Source of the DNA: Methylobacterium sp. NEAU K
Lineage (GTDB): Bacteria > Pseudomonadota > Alphaproteobacteria > Rhizobiales > Beijerinckiaceae
Reading direction: 5' to 3'
Length of the DNA stretch: 64,000 nucleotides
Assembly (NCBI RefSeq): GCF_030700285.1
Contig: NZ_JAUYZJ010000006.1
Location: forward strand, 1 to 64,000
The notes under the pieces were generated by a model. That model searched no databases, was not told the DNA's origin, and worked only from the letters and a program-made list of their open reading frames with translations. The position numbers and the translations under genes were made by a program. Below, in pieces: positions 29,601-36,997 of the stretch; positions within the stretch are counted from its first letter, which is position 1; each line of letters opens with the position of its first letter.

Positions 29601-31123
29601 GGCCGGAGGGCCGCTACGCGCTCACCGTCTCGAAGCTCGTCACGCCTCAGACACGGCAGGCCGGCCTGCCGCCGGTGGATGCCAGCGCCAAGGGTACTCT
29701 GGCCGACGGAAAGGCCAGCCTCGACGGCCGGGTCACGGCCGGACGCGGCGTCGCCTTGACGGTGGCGGGCTCGCTGCCGGTCGAGACCGGGGGCCCGCTC
29801 GACATCCGCGCCCGCGGAACCCTCGACGCGTCCCTGGCCAACTCGCTGCTCAGCGTGGGCGGGCAGAGCGTCGCCGGGCGGATCGCCATAGACGGCGGCG
29901 TCACCGGCACGCTGGCGGCGCCACGGGCCCAGGGCTCGGCGGCACTGACCGGCGGACGCTTCAACGACCCGCTCAACGGCATCCGCCTCACCGACATCGA
30001 CGGCCGCGTCACCGGCCGCGGCGACAGCCTCGTGGTCGAGCGCCTCACCGCGGCGACCCGCAACGGCGGCCGGCTCTCGGTCACGGGGCGGGTCGCCCTG
30101 GAGCCGGATTTCCCGGGCCAATTCCACGTCACCGCCGACAAGGCCGAGCTGGTGTCGAGCCCGTTGATGACGGCGGTGTCGAGCGTCGATCTGACGCTCG
30201 CCGGCCCGCTCGTGCGGACGCCGCGGGTCGCCGGCCGGATCGATGTCGTGTCGATCGACGTGGCCGTGCCGGACCGGCTGCCGGCCACGATCCGGCCCCT
30301 GCCGGGGGTGCGCCACGTCAACACTCCGCCCGACGCCCGGGTGCGTTTGGCGCAGCGGGCGGATCGGAAAGCGGCGGCCGCACCCAGCCGGCGTCCGAAG
30401 AAGCCCGCCGTGCCGTTCGACGCCACCCTGGATGTGCGGGTCGATGCGCCGAGCCGCATCTTCGTGCGCGGACGCGGCATCGATGCGGAGCTCGGAGGCT
30501 CCCTGCGGGTCACCGGCACCTCGCGCGCGCCGAATGCCGTAGGCGCCTTCGCGATGCGCCGCGGACGCCTCGAACTCGTGGGGCAGCGCCTCGATTTCAG
30601 CCGCGGCCGGCTGACCTTCGCGGGCAGCCTGACGACGCCCGATCTCGACTTCGCGGCGGAGACCAAAGCCGGGGACGTCACCGCCCGGGTCGCTGTGAGC
30701 GGCCCGGCGGATGCGCCGCAATTCGCCCTGACCTCCGATCCGGTGCTGCCGCAGGACGAGATCCTGTCGCGCCTGCTGTTCAAGAAGGCGGCCGGCGGAT
30801 TGTCGCCGTTCCAGGCCCTCCAGCTCGCCCAGGCCGTCGCGCAACTCTCCGGCGGTGCCTCCGGGCCCGACGTGTTCGAGCAGGCGCGCAAGGGGCTCGG
30901 GCTCGACAGCCTCGACGTCTCGACCGGGGCGAGCGGCGGACCGGCGCTCGGCGCGTCGCGCTACATCTCGGACCGTGTCAGCGTCGGCGTGAAGGCCGGC
31001 GCCAAGCCCGCCGACACGGCGGTCGGGGTCGATTTCGACGTCACCCGGCGGATCAAGCTGAAGGGCGAGGCCGGCAGCGACGGCCGCACCAGCTTGGGCG
31101 TCGGCGCCGAGTACGAGTGGTAG
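26645..31123 (+). CDS. tamB: TamB-type translocation/assembly protein (DUF490, AsmA-like)
   Basis: Inner-membrane anchored, periplasm-spanning partner of TamA; 1492 residues. A hydrophobic anchor lies at about 61-78 (ALIALFVLLGCAVLSG), followed by a very long beta-rich AsmA-like repeat region with many 'L..L.l....G....l.G' strands, and the conserved TamB (DUF490) domain at about 1120-1492 ending in the aromatic EYEW. The ATG directly abuts the tamA stop codon (TGA-ATG). No other start codon occurs before the anchor, so the roughly 60-residue, Arg/Gly-rich leader must be translated if the gene model is right; a GC-rich dyad is embedded in it. The pair is a translationally linked operon. Confidence 0.92.
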   Translation: MESRIGHRHHAAPSTPREGGWPLHRRGSSRGRALSGGSATGGKFRSVTLALLREAGRGSARALIALFVLLGCAVLSGAPTLTRADDGDKSVLGGLLSRALSTPSSRVAIGAVDGALSSDATIRDVAVGDRDGVWLKLDRARIVWRRLALLSGRLEVDSLEIGRLEVLRRPVPGPTPPEAKPDGKLLPDLPVKVEIKGFKLAELVLGEPVAGQPARLSAEGKARLGAASEGLDLQARAQRLDAAGRFLLTLLYVPNGDRLELKANLIEPAGGLLSKAAGIPGTPPIDFDLAGTGMLDAWTAKLDFAAGPEIGAKGGAKISRIGAERRLALDLAARIEGLVPGPAASVFAGTTKLDGGLAFADSGAFRIDRLELTSRTARLAAGGSLTRDRVADLTLQARALPTEGAVTKAGEAEIGMLVFDGSLKGAITAPTIRGNLDAAGLRSRESGLDRIEAHLGVAPQGDPAAQRFAITADGTVEGLRLADPALRRAVGSRAQITLRAASGPDGVIDISTLRLDSETARASYAGRVGQNTLTGTVDAALPDLAVFSGLAGRGLAGSLDAKARLNGDPARKALAADLTVTSAGLATGIAAADRVLGRAPSLQGRLAQSYDGYGFDHLRLEGAGLTATLQGEATSSAADVTGRLDLKSLADLDGRLTGRAGIDARMTGSLEHPQIAATLTAPAATADGKPIRNLRAEALLSDALLAPDGTLRLSGDVAGKVLTGGAHLARTGADWVLDRLSVDLGSVAVEGSATVAADSWLTAGSLSVRAGNLDDIAPLAPEPMAGRLDAAVTLSRDGGRQDAAIRATGAALRYGAYALTRLDADLRGRDLRAHPVLDGRLEADRLLAAGQQIDAVRLAANGSPAGSDVTLTAKSRGFGLDGAVRIVPADDTRIEIQRLSAARGSDRFALTGPATVTLRDGGAEIDGLSIGADSGRVTVTGRAGRDLDLRVAIRALPLSLARIAAPDLALSGTLDGEADLHGSAARPEGRYALTVSKLVTPQTRQAGLPPVDASAKGTLADGKASLDGRVTAGRGVALTVAGSLPVETGGPLDIRARGTLDASLANSLLSVGGQSVAGRIAIDGGVTGTLAAPRAQGSAALTGGRFNDPLNGIRLTDIDGRVTGRGDSLVVERLTAATRNGGRLSVTGRVALEPDFPGQFHVTADKAELVSSPLMTAVSSVDLTLAGPLVRTPRVAGRIDVVSIDVAVPDRLPATIRPLPGVRHVNTPPDARVRLAQRADRKAAAAPSRRPKKPAVPFDATLDVRVDAPSRIFVRGRGIDAELGGSLRVTGTSRAPNAVGAFAMRRGRLELVGQRLDFSRGRLTFAGSLTTPDLDFAAETKAGDVTARVAVSGPADAPQFALTSDPVLPQDEILSRLLFKKAAGGLSPFQALQLAQAVAQLSGGASGPDVFEQARKGLGLDSLDVSTGASGGPALGASRYISDRVSVGVKAGAKPADTAVGVDFDVTRRIKLKGEAGSDGRTSLGVGAEYEW

Positions 31124-31263
31124 GCCGCACTGGATGCGCGATCACGCGTCGCGGATCCGGTGCGGCCGGTGACCTTGCGCGATCGACACGATCGGCCAAT
31201 GGTCTAGGTGTCGGCGCACGCGGCTTCGCGCGTCGCCGTTCGGGGCGGGACACACGAAGGGCG

Positions 31264-31581
31264 ATGGACGACCTTTTCGAGACGGACGACGATCCCCCGG
31301 TGCCGGAAGGCGGCCTCCTGCGGATGTTGCCGATCATCAACAAGCGCGGCCTCCACGCCCGCGCCTCGGCGAAGTTCGTGCAGACCGTGGAGCGCTACGC
31401 CGCCGCGGTGGAAGTGACGCGGGCGGGCGAGACGGTGGGCGGGCGCTCGATCATGGGCCTGCTGACACTCGGCGCCGCCATGGGCACCCGCATCGCCGTC
31501 ACGGCGGTCGGTCCGGATGCGCAATCCTGTCTCGACGCGATCGACGCCCTGCTGGCCAACCGCTTCGGCGAGGACGAGTAG
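31264..31581 (+). CDS. HPr family phosphocarrier protein
   Basis: PTS phosphocarrier of 105 residues. The active-site histidine is His31 in NKRGLHARASAKFV, and the regulatory serine is Ser62 in GGRSIMGLLTLGA, the site of HPr kinase. It carries an acidic N-terminal extension of about 15 residues (MDDLFETDDDPP) relative to classical HPr. In alphaproteobacteria HPr normally belongs to the nitrogen-type PTS with EINtr, EIIA and HprK and serves regulation rather than sugar uptake; none of those genes is adjacent here. The gene converges with nth, their stop codons separated by 6 bases. Confidence 0.9.
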   Translation: MDDLFETDDDPPVPEGGLLRMLPIINKRGLHARASAKFVQTVERYAAAVEVTRAGETVGGRSIMGLLTLGAAMGTRIAVTAVGPDAQSCLDAIDALLANRFGEDE

Positions 31582-31587
31582 CGACGC

Positions 31588-32301
31588 TCAGACTTCCTTG
31601 CCCGGCCACGCGCACAGGTCCGCTACCGGGCAGCGCATGCAGGCGGGCTTGCGCGCCGTGCAAGTGTCGCGGCCGTGCCGGAACAGCCAGATATGGGCGC
31701 CGTCCTTGAAGCGCTCCGGCACCGCCATCGCGAGCCCGTTGGCGACCGCATCGACGGTGGCTCCCGGTGCCAGCGGGATCCGGTTCGAGACCCGGAACAC
31801 GTGCGTATCGACCGCGATCACGGGCTCGTGGAAGGCGAAATTCGCCGTCACCTCGGCGCTCTTGCGGCCGATCCCCGGCAGACGGCGCATCTCGGCCGAA
31901 CTGCGCGGCACAGCGCCGCCGAACGCCGAGATCAGGGTCGCCGACAGCTTGACGATATTGCGCGCCTTCGAAGGCCCGAGCCCGACCGGCCGGATGATCT
32001 CGGCGATCCGCGCCTCGCCCAGGTCCAGCATCCCGGCCGGATCCCGCACCCGTGCGAACAGCGCCTCGGCGATGCGCGAGACGGTGGGGCCTGTCGACTG
32101 CGCCGACAGCAGCACGGTCACGAGCAGCCGGAACGGGTCGGTGCGGTCGAACCCCGCCTTCGGGTCAGGATCGGCCTCGGCCAGACGGGCGAGCACGGCC
32201 TCGGCGCGGCCGGCGCCGGCTGCGACAGGCGAGGCGGCCGCCGTGCGGGCGGAGTTCCGGGGCGGTGGCGGAGGGATGCCGTGGAGGGTGTCGCGGGCCA
32301 T
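31588..32301 (-). CDS. nth: endonuclease III (DNA glycosylase/AP lyase)
   Basis: Base-excision repair glycosylase/lyase removing oxidised pyrimidines; 237 residues. The helix-hairpin-helix motif LPGIGRKSAEV carries catalytic Lys147; catalytic Asp165 lies in IAVDTHVFRV; the 4Fe-4S cluster ligands form the exact C-x6-C-x2-C-x5-C pattern at Cys214, 221, 224 and 230. One departure: the first helix reads LLSAQSTG, with Gly71 where E. coli Nth has Asp (LLSAQATD). A proline/alanine-rich N-terminal extension of about 30 residues precedes the core. ATG at 32301 was used; a GTG lies one codon before it. Confidence 0.92.
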   Translation of the reverse strand: MARDTLHGIPPPPPRNSARTAAASPVAAGAGRAEAVLARLAEADPDPKAGFDRTDPFRLLVTVLLSAQSTGPTVSRIAEALFARVRDPAGMLDLGEARIAEIIRPVGLGPSKARNIVKLSATLISAFGGAVPRSSAEMRRLPGIGRKSAEVTANFAFHEPVIAVDTHVFRVSNRIPLAPGATVDAVANGLAMAVPERFKDGAHIWLFRHGRDTCTARKPACMRCPVADLCAWPGKEV

Positions 32302-32371
32302 CACGGCGAGCTAGGGCCGCGGGGGGCGGCCGGACAGGCGGCGGCCGCGCGGCGGATTGACGAGGCCCGGA

Positions 32372-33241
32372 TCAGGCCCGCGCCCGCCGCCACGCCACCG
32401 AGGCAGGCCCGGCACCGAGATGGAGCGTGCCGGCGACGATTTCGCCGGCCCTGCGGAGGAACTCGACGCGCAACGCGCCGCGGCGGCCGAACAGGCGGCT
32501 CACCACTCGGACCAGCGACGCCTCGGACGGATCCGCGACGATCGGGCGGCGCGCGGTCCGGGCGTCGAGGGCGAGGAACGTCTCGACGGCATCGCGCACG
32601 GCCGCCGGCTCGTGCACCGCGAGGATCTCGGAGGCGGCCGGCGCATCCCAACCCTCGGGGCGCACGCCGAGAAGCGCGTCGGCCGGAATCGCGCGCGGCC
32701 AAGCCGGCCGGTCGACCGCGCGTGTCGGGCGGCCCGGTGCCGGGACGCGCGCGGTCTCGACCGATCCGACGAGACGGATCGGGCGGCGCAGTGCGGCCAG
32801 GCGGGCGCGCAGGGCCCGGTCGACGGCCTCGGCGGCCGTCATGTCGACCAGCCCGGGCGGATCGGCCTCGGCTGGCTGCCAGGGCTCGGCGCGCCGACCC
32901 CAGACCGGGTGCGGCATGGCGAGCGGCACCACGCCGCGCAGGATCTCGGGGCCGGTGGCCGCATCCCGGCTCCAGGCGAGGGCTAGGGCGATGCGCCGGC
33001 CGGCCGGGCGATGCTGGGCCAGGGGCAGCAGGTGGTCGGGGTCGCGCAGCGGATCGACGATGGCGTTGCGCGCCAGCAAGGCCCGCCAAGCGGCAACCGC
33101 GCCGTCCTCCACCGCGCCGGGCCGGTGGAGATCGACCCGCCACTGCGTCGCTTCCGGTGCGAGCGGCGGGGGTCCGGGCTCGCTCCCGGTGGCCCCGGCC
33201 TCGGACAGGCCGCCCTGTATCACGGTGAAGCGTCGCGCCAT
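32372..33241 (-). CDS. unknown protein resembling the N-terminal half of CelD/BcsL GNAT proteins
   Basis: A 289-residue protein; ATG at 33241 follows GGGACAGG at good spacing. Its central part (WRALLARNAIVDPLRDPDH and the LRGVVPLAMPHP strand) resembles the first domain of CelD/BcsL-type acetyltransferases, in which a tryptophan-led helix precedes the first GNAT fold. The second GNAT domain expected after it is missing: the protein stops shortly after RVEFLRRAGEIVAGTLHL. It may therefore be a truncated relative. It lies 107 bases downstream of a CobW gene on the same strand and upstream of nth. The family assignment is weak. Confidence 0.5.
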   Translation of the reverse strand: MARRFTVIQGGLSEAGATGSEPGPPPLAPEATQWRVDLHRPGAVEDGAVAAWRALLARNAIVDPLRDPDHLLPLAQHRPAGRRIALALAWSRDAATGPEILRGVVPLAMPHPVWGRRAEPWQPAEADPPGLVDMTAAEAVDRALRARLAALRRPIRLVGSVETARVPAPGRPTRAVDRPAWPRAIPADALLGVRPEGWDAPAASEILAVHEPAAVRDAVETFLALDARTARRPIVADPSEASLVRVVSRLFGRRGALRVEFLRRAGEIVAGTLHLGAGPASVAWRRARA

Positions 33242-33348
33242 CGCCTGTCCCGACCTCTCGACGATCCGTCCCATTCCGGGACGGACGGGCGCTTCAAACG
33301 CGCCGCTCGGCTCGCACGGTTCAAGGACGGTGCCGCCCGGACAGGCCT

Positions 33349-34443
33349 TCAGAAGCCCGGAATGGCCAGCGGGTTGTCGGTAAGCGCGGCGGCGTCGGGG
33401 GTGTCCACCTGCGGGCGGCCCAGGAAGGCGTCCCAGAGCCTGCGGACGAAGGCCGGATCCAGGTCGCGCAGGATCAGCACGAGGCGGGAGGTGTGGTCGG
33501 GATCGGGCCAGGCGGGCAGGGTGAGGGGCGCGTGGAACACGTGCTGGACGCCGTGCACCACGATCGGGTGCGCCGGGTCGTCGGCCAAGGCCACGATGCC
33601 CTTGAGCCGGAGGAGCTTCGGCCCGTGGCCGGAGCGGAGCAGGTCCATGAACATCTCGAAGGCCGGCCGCGGCACCGGCGCCGCGCTGGTCAGGCAGATG
33701 GCCTGGATCGACGCATCGTGCCGGTTCACGTCCGCCTGTGGATGGTCCGCGTTTGCCAGGGCCGCGTCGCCGAGCCAGGCGCGCACGTCCTGACCCTTGC
33801 CCTCGAGGCCGAACAGGCCGCCGAGCAGTTCCTCCGCAGGGACGTCCGGCGCGACGACCGGGGCCGCCGGGTTGAGGGTCGCGAGGCGTGCCCGGATACC
33901 AGCGGTGTCGCCCGCGAGGTCGACCTTGGTGAGGACGATCCGGTCGGCGATGGCGGCCTGCCGCAGGGCTTCCGGATGGGCATCCAGGGTGTCGGCGCCG
34001 GTCGCAGCGTCCACCACCGTCACCACGGCCTGCAGGCGGTACCGGAGCACCAGGTATGGGTGGTAGATCAGGGCGTGCAGGATGGGGGCCGGGTCGGCGA
34101 GGCCCGTGGTCTCGATCACCACCCGCCGGAACGGCCGGATCCGGCCGTTGTCGCGCTTGCGCAGAAGGTCTTCCAGCGTCGCGATCAGATCGCCGCGCAC
34201 CGTGCAGCACAGGCAGCCGGCGCCGAGCAGCACCATGTCCTCGTCGACGGTCTCGATCAGCAGGTGATCCAGGCCGATCTCGCCGAACTCGTTGACGATC
34301 ACCACCGTATCGGCGAGCGCCGGGTCGCGCAGCAGCCGGTTCAGCAGCGTGGTCTTGCCGGCGCCGAGGAAGCCGGTGAGCACGGTGAGCGGGATCGGCT
34401 CCGGGCGGCGCGGATCCGGAGCAGGCGAGGCGGCGTATGACAT
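33349..34443 (-). CDS. CobW/COG0523 family metallochaperone GTPase
   Basis: G3E-family P-loop GTPase of 364 residues. Walker A GFLGAGKT at 24-31, the metal-binding CxCC motif CLCC at 77-80, GTPase switch region IETTGLADPAP, base-specificity motif LTKVDL, and a C-terminal CobW_C domain (RLKGIVALAD...). Members insert or deliver metals such as Zn or Co to target enzymes; no metal-homeostasis gene lies beside it, so its metal and client are unknown. ATG at 34443 was chosen because it starts just before the conserved PLTVLTGFLG; the frame upstream is a run of Arg/Pro codons antisense to the next gene and is not believed. Confidence 0.92.
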   Translation of the reverse strand: MSYAASPAPDPRRPEPIPLTVLTGFLGAGKTTLLNRLLRDPALADTVVIVNEFGEIGLDHLLIETVDEDMVLLGAGCLCCTVRGDLIATLEDLLRKRDNGRIRPFRRVVIETTGLADPAPILHALIYHPYLVLRYRLQAVVTVVDAATGADTLDAHPEALRQAAIADRIVLTKVDLAGDTAGIRARLATLNPAAPVVAPDVPAEELLGGLFGLEGKGQDVRAWLGDAALANADHPQADVNRHDASIQAICLTSAAPVPRPAFEMFMDLLRSGHGPKLLRLKGIVALADDPAHPIVVHGVQHVFHAPLTLPAWPDPDHTSRLVLILRDLDPAFVRRLWDAFLGRPQVDTPDAAALTDNPLAIPGF

Positions 34444-34519
34444 CGTCGCCGAAGTGGGGGCGAACGGCCTCCGGGACAACGCGCCCCGGCGCGCGAGATG
34501 CCGAAAACCCGCTCGGCCG

Positions 34520-36013
34520 CTACTCCTCGGCCGCCGCCTTCCTGGCGGGAGCCTTTCTGGCGTCTGCCTTGGCGGGGGCCGCCTTGTGGGCGGCCGCCTT
34601 CGCGGCGGGCTTCGACAGGCCCTTGCCGGGCTTGGCCTCCGGCATGGTCGGGGTCTCGACGGCCGTGTAGGCGCTCGCGCTCCGGGGCAGTGCGTGGGCC
34701 GGTTTCGCGGCGACCTTCGCGGTCGGCTTGGCCGCAACCTTGTCGGCATGGGCGGCCTTGGCCCGCTCCAGCTTCGCCTCGCGCGCCTGACGGGCCGCCT
34801 GCAGCGCAGCCTCGCGCCGGGCCTTGGCGGCCTCGAGCTTGGCGGCGCGGGTGTTGGCGGCGGCGGCCTTCTCCTCGGTCTCCTGCGCCTCCAGGATCTG
34901 CTGGCCCTCCGCGGGATTATGGCCGATCCACACGGCGATCGGCTGGAGCGGCGCGCGCGGCGGGAGGGTCCGGGCGCGCATCGCCGGGTTCGAGAAGGCG
35001 GCCAGCGCCAGCGCCGGGGAATTGGCCGCGGACCCGCCGATCAGCTGCGCCGCAGAGGCCGGCGCGCTGATCGCGCCCGCGCCGTCCTCGATCGCCGGGG
35101 GCTTCTTGCCGCCGCAGACGTAGGCGCGCATGTCCGGCGGTGCGCCGAGCGCTGAGGCCGGGAGCGCGTCGAGGGTCGGGCTCGTCCAGCCGGCGTCCTG
35201 GGTGAACGCGTAGTCGAACAGGTCGGCGGCCTTCACGTCGCGCTCGCGCGGGCTCGGCTGGCCCATCACGATCGTGATGACACGGCGGCCGTTGCGGCTG
35301 GCGGTGGCGACCACGTTGAAGCCACCCGAGCAGATGAACCCGGTCTTCATCCCGTCCGCGCCGGGATAGCGCCCGAGCAGGCCGTTGTGGTTGGGCATCA
35401 CGGCGCGGCCGAACTGGATCGCCGAGATCGAGAACAGGCCATGGGAATCCGGGAAGTCCCGGATCAGCGCCCGGGCGAGCACCGCCATGTCGCGGGCCGA
35501 AGTCCACTGGCGCGGGTCGGGCAGGCCGTTGGGATTGTACCAGCGGCTGTCGCGCATGCCGATCCGCTGCGCCGTCGCGTTCATCAGGTCGGCGAAGCCC
35601 TCGATCGAGCCGCCGAGATTCTCGCCGATCGCGTAGGCGATGTCGTTGGCCGACTTGACCATGATGATCTTGAGGGCGTTGTCGAGGGTGAGCTGCGTAC
35701 CCGGCTTGAAGCCCATCTTGGAGGGCGGCTCGGAGGCGGCGGCCGCCGAGATCGTGATCATGGAGTCGAGCGAGACCTTCCCCTGCCGCACCAGGTCCAG
35801 GGCGACGTAGGTGGTCATCAGCTTGGTGATCGAGGCCGGATACCAGGGATCGGTGGGGGCCTGGGCGTAGATCACCTTGCCGGAATCGACGTCGGCCACG
35901 AGGATCGGCACCGTCACGGCGCTGGCGGCCCGGATGCCGATCAGGCCGGCTCCGAGGAAACCCGTCAACGCCACGAATCCGACGGTGACGCGCCGGAGGA
36001 GAGAAGAGGACAT
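34520..36013 (-). CDS. D-alanyl-D-alanine carboxypeptidase (penicillin-binding protein, class S11)
   Basis: Periplasmic peptidoglycan carboxypeptidase of the DacA/PBP5 family, trimming pentapeptide stems. Signal peptide/anchor at about 9-33. All active-site motifs are present: Ser61-x-x-Lys64 (SITK), Ser121-Ala-Asn123, and Lys223-Thr-Gly. At 497 residues it is longer than usual because of a C-terminal segment of about 120 residues very rich in Ala and Lys with coiled-coil character, then a histone-H1-like tail (KPAAKAAAHKAAPAKADARK). This replaces the amphipathic membrane anchor of enterobacterial PBP5. The gene is divergent from queE. Confidence 0.92.
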   Translation of the reverse strand: MSSSLLRRVTVGFVALTGFLGAGLIGIRAASAVTVPILVADVDSGKVIYAQAPTDPWYPASITKLMTTYVALDLVRQGKVSLDSMITISAAAASEPPSKMGFKPGTQLTLDNALKIIMVKSANDIAYAIGENLGGSIEGFADLMNATAQRIGMRDSRWYNPNGLPDPRQWTSARDMAVLARALIRDFPDSHGLFSISAIQFGRAVMPNHNGLLGRYPGADGMKTGFICSGGFNVVATASRNGRRVITIVMGQPSPRERDVKAADLFDYAFTQDAGWTSPTLDALPASALGAPPDMRAYVCGGKKPPAIEDGAGAISAPASAAQLIGGSAANSPALALAAFSNPAMRARTLPPRAPLQPIAVWIGHNPAEGQQILEAQETEEKAAAANTRAAKLEAAKARREAALQAARQAREAKLERAKAAHADKVAAKPTAKVAAKPAHALPRSASAYTAVETPTMPEAKPGKGLSKPAAKAAAHKAAPAKADARKAPARKAAAEE

Positions 36014-36267
36014 TCGAGCCCGACTCGTCAGAGGATCGCCTGGGTCGACACCGCGAGGCGCCGGTCTCCGGCCGTCTGGCCGGGTTCGCACAACCCGGTC
36101 GGCCGGGTTCGGTCGCCGCGCTGCATCACGGCATGAACGTGTCTTCCGTGGCAAGAGCAAGGCGAGGCGGCAAAGCGGCCTGCGCGGCTGGGTTGTCGGT
36201 GGTCCACAGGCCGCGGACAGCTTATGTGCTTGGCGAGGGTCCGGCGAGGCGGAAGTTTGGGAAAACG

Positions 36268-36900
36268 GTGGCTTACGCGGTCAAGGAGATCTTCCACACC
36301 CTGCAGGGGGAGGGCGCGCAGGCGGGACGGGCGGCGGTGTTCTGCCGGTTCGCCGGCTGCAATCTCTGGTCGGGGCGCGAGTCGGACCGCGCGGCGGCGG
36401 CCTGCCGCTTCTGCGATACCGATTTCGTCGGCCTGGACGGGGAGGGCGGTGGTCGCTTCGCCGATGCCGCTTCGCTCGCGGACGCGATCGCCGGCACCTG
36501 GATCGGCGGACCGGAGCGCCGCTACGTGGTGTTCACGGGTGGCGAGCCCCTGCTCCAGCTCGACGCAGCCCTGATCGGAGCCGTGCACGCGCGAGGCTTC
36601 GAGATCGCGATCGAGACCAACGGCACGCTGCCGGCTCCTCCGGGGATCGACTGGATCTGCGTCAGTCCCAAAGGTGGCAATCCCCTCGCGCAGGAGAGCG
36701 GTCACGAGCTGAAGCTGGTCTACCCACAGGAAGACGCCGATCCCGCGGATTTCGTCGGCCTCGCGTTCCAGCACCGTTTCCTTCAGCCGATGGACGGGCC
36801 TGACCGGGCCGCCAGCACCCAGGCCGCGATCGAATACTGCCGCCGGGACGCCCGCTGGCGCCTGTCGCTGCAGACCCACAAGATCATCGGCATCCCTTGA
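36268..36900 (+). CDS. queE: 7-carboxy-7-deazaguanine synthase (radical SAM)
   Basis: Radical SAM enzyme that ring-contracts 6-carboxytetrahydropterin to 7-carboxy-7-deazaguanine for queuosine synthesis; 210 residues. The cluster motif is C-x14-C-x2-C (from GCNLWSG to CRFCD), the extended form known from some proteobacterial QueE proteins instead of the standard C-x3-C-x2-C. The substrate and SAM-binding regions TGGEPLLQ, IETNG and SPKGG are intact. GTG at 36268 gives the family N-terminus YAVKEIFHTLQGEG and has GGGAAA a few bases upstream; the frame is open to 36133. No queC or queD lies nearby. The four-gene tubulin-like operon begins 97 bases downstream. Confidence 0.93.
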   Translation: MAYAVKEIFHTLQGEGAQAGRAAVFCRFAGCNLWSGRESDRAAAACRFCDTDFVGLDGEGGGRFADAASLADAIAGTWIGGPERRYVVFTGGEPLLQLDAALIGAVHARGFEIAIETNGTLPAPPGIDWICVSPKGGNPLAQESGHELKLVYPQEDADPADFVGLAFQHRFLQPMDGPDRAASTQAAIEYCRRDARWRLSLQTHKIIGIP

Positions 36901-36997
36901 GCAGATCAGCGCAAGCTGGGGCGGGGCGCACGGGCCGCGCTCTTCCCATCGTGCAAAAAATCGGAAACGATCGCGGTGACGTTTCAGCCTCGGAACC

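Noticed and set aside
28364-30844. Antisense open frame of 826 codons opposite tamB
   Set aside because: Same GC-driven shadow; no start context or recognised motif, while tamB has the DUF490 C-terminus.
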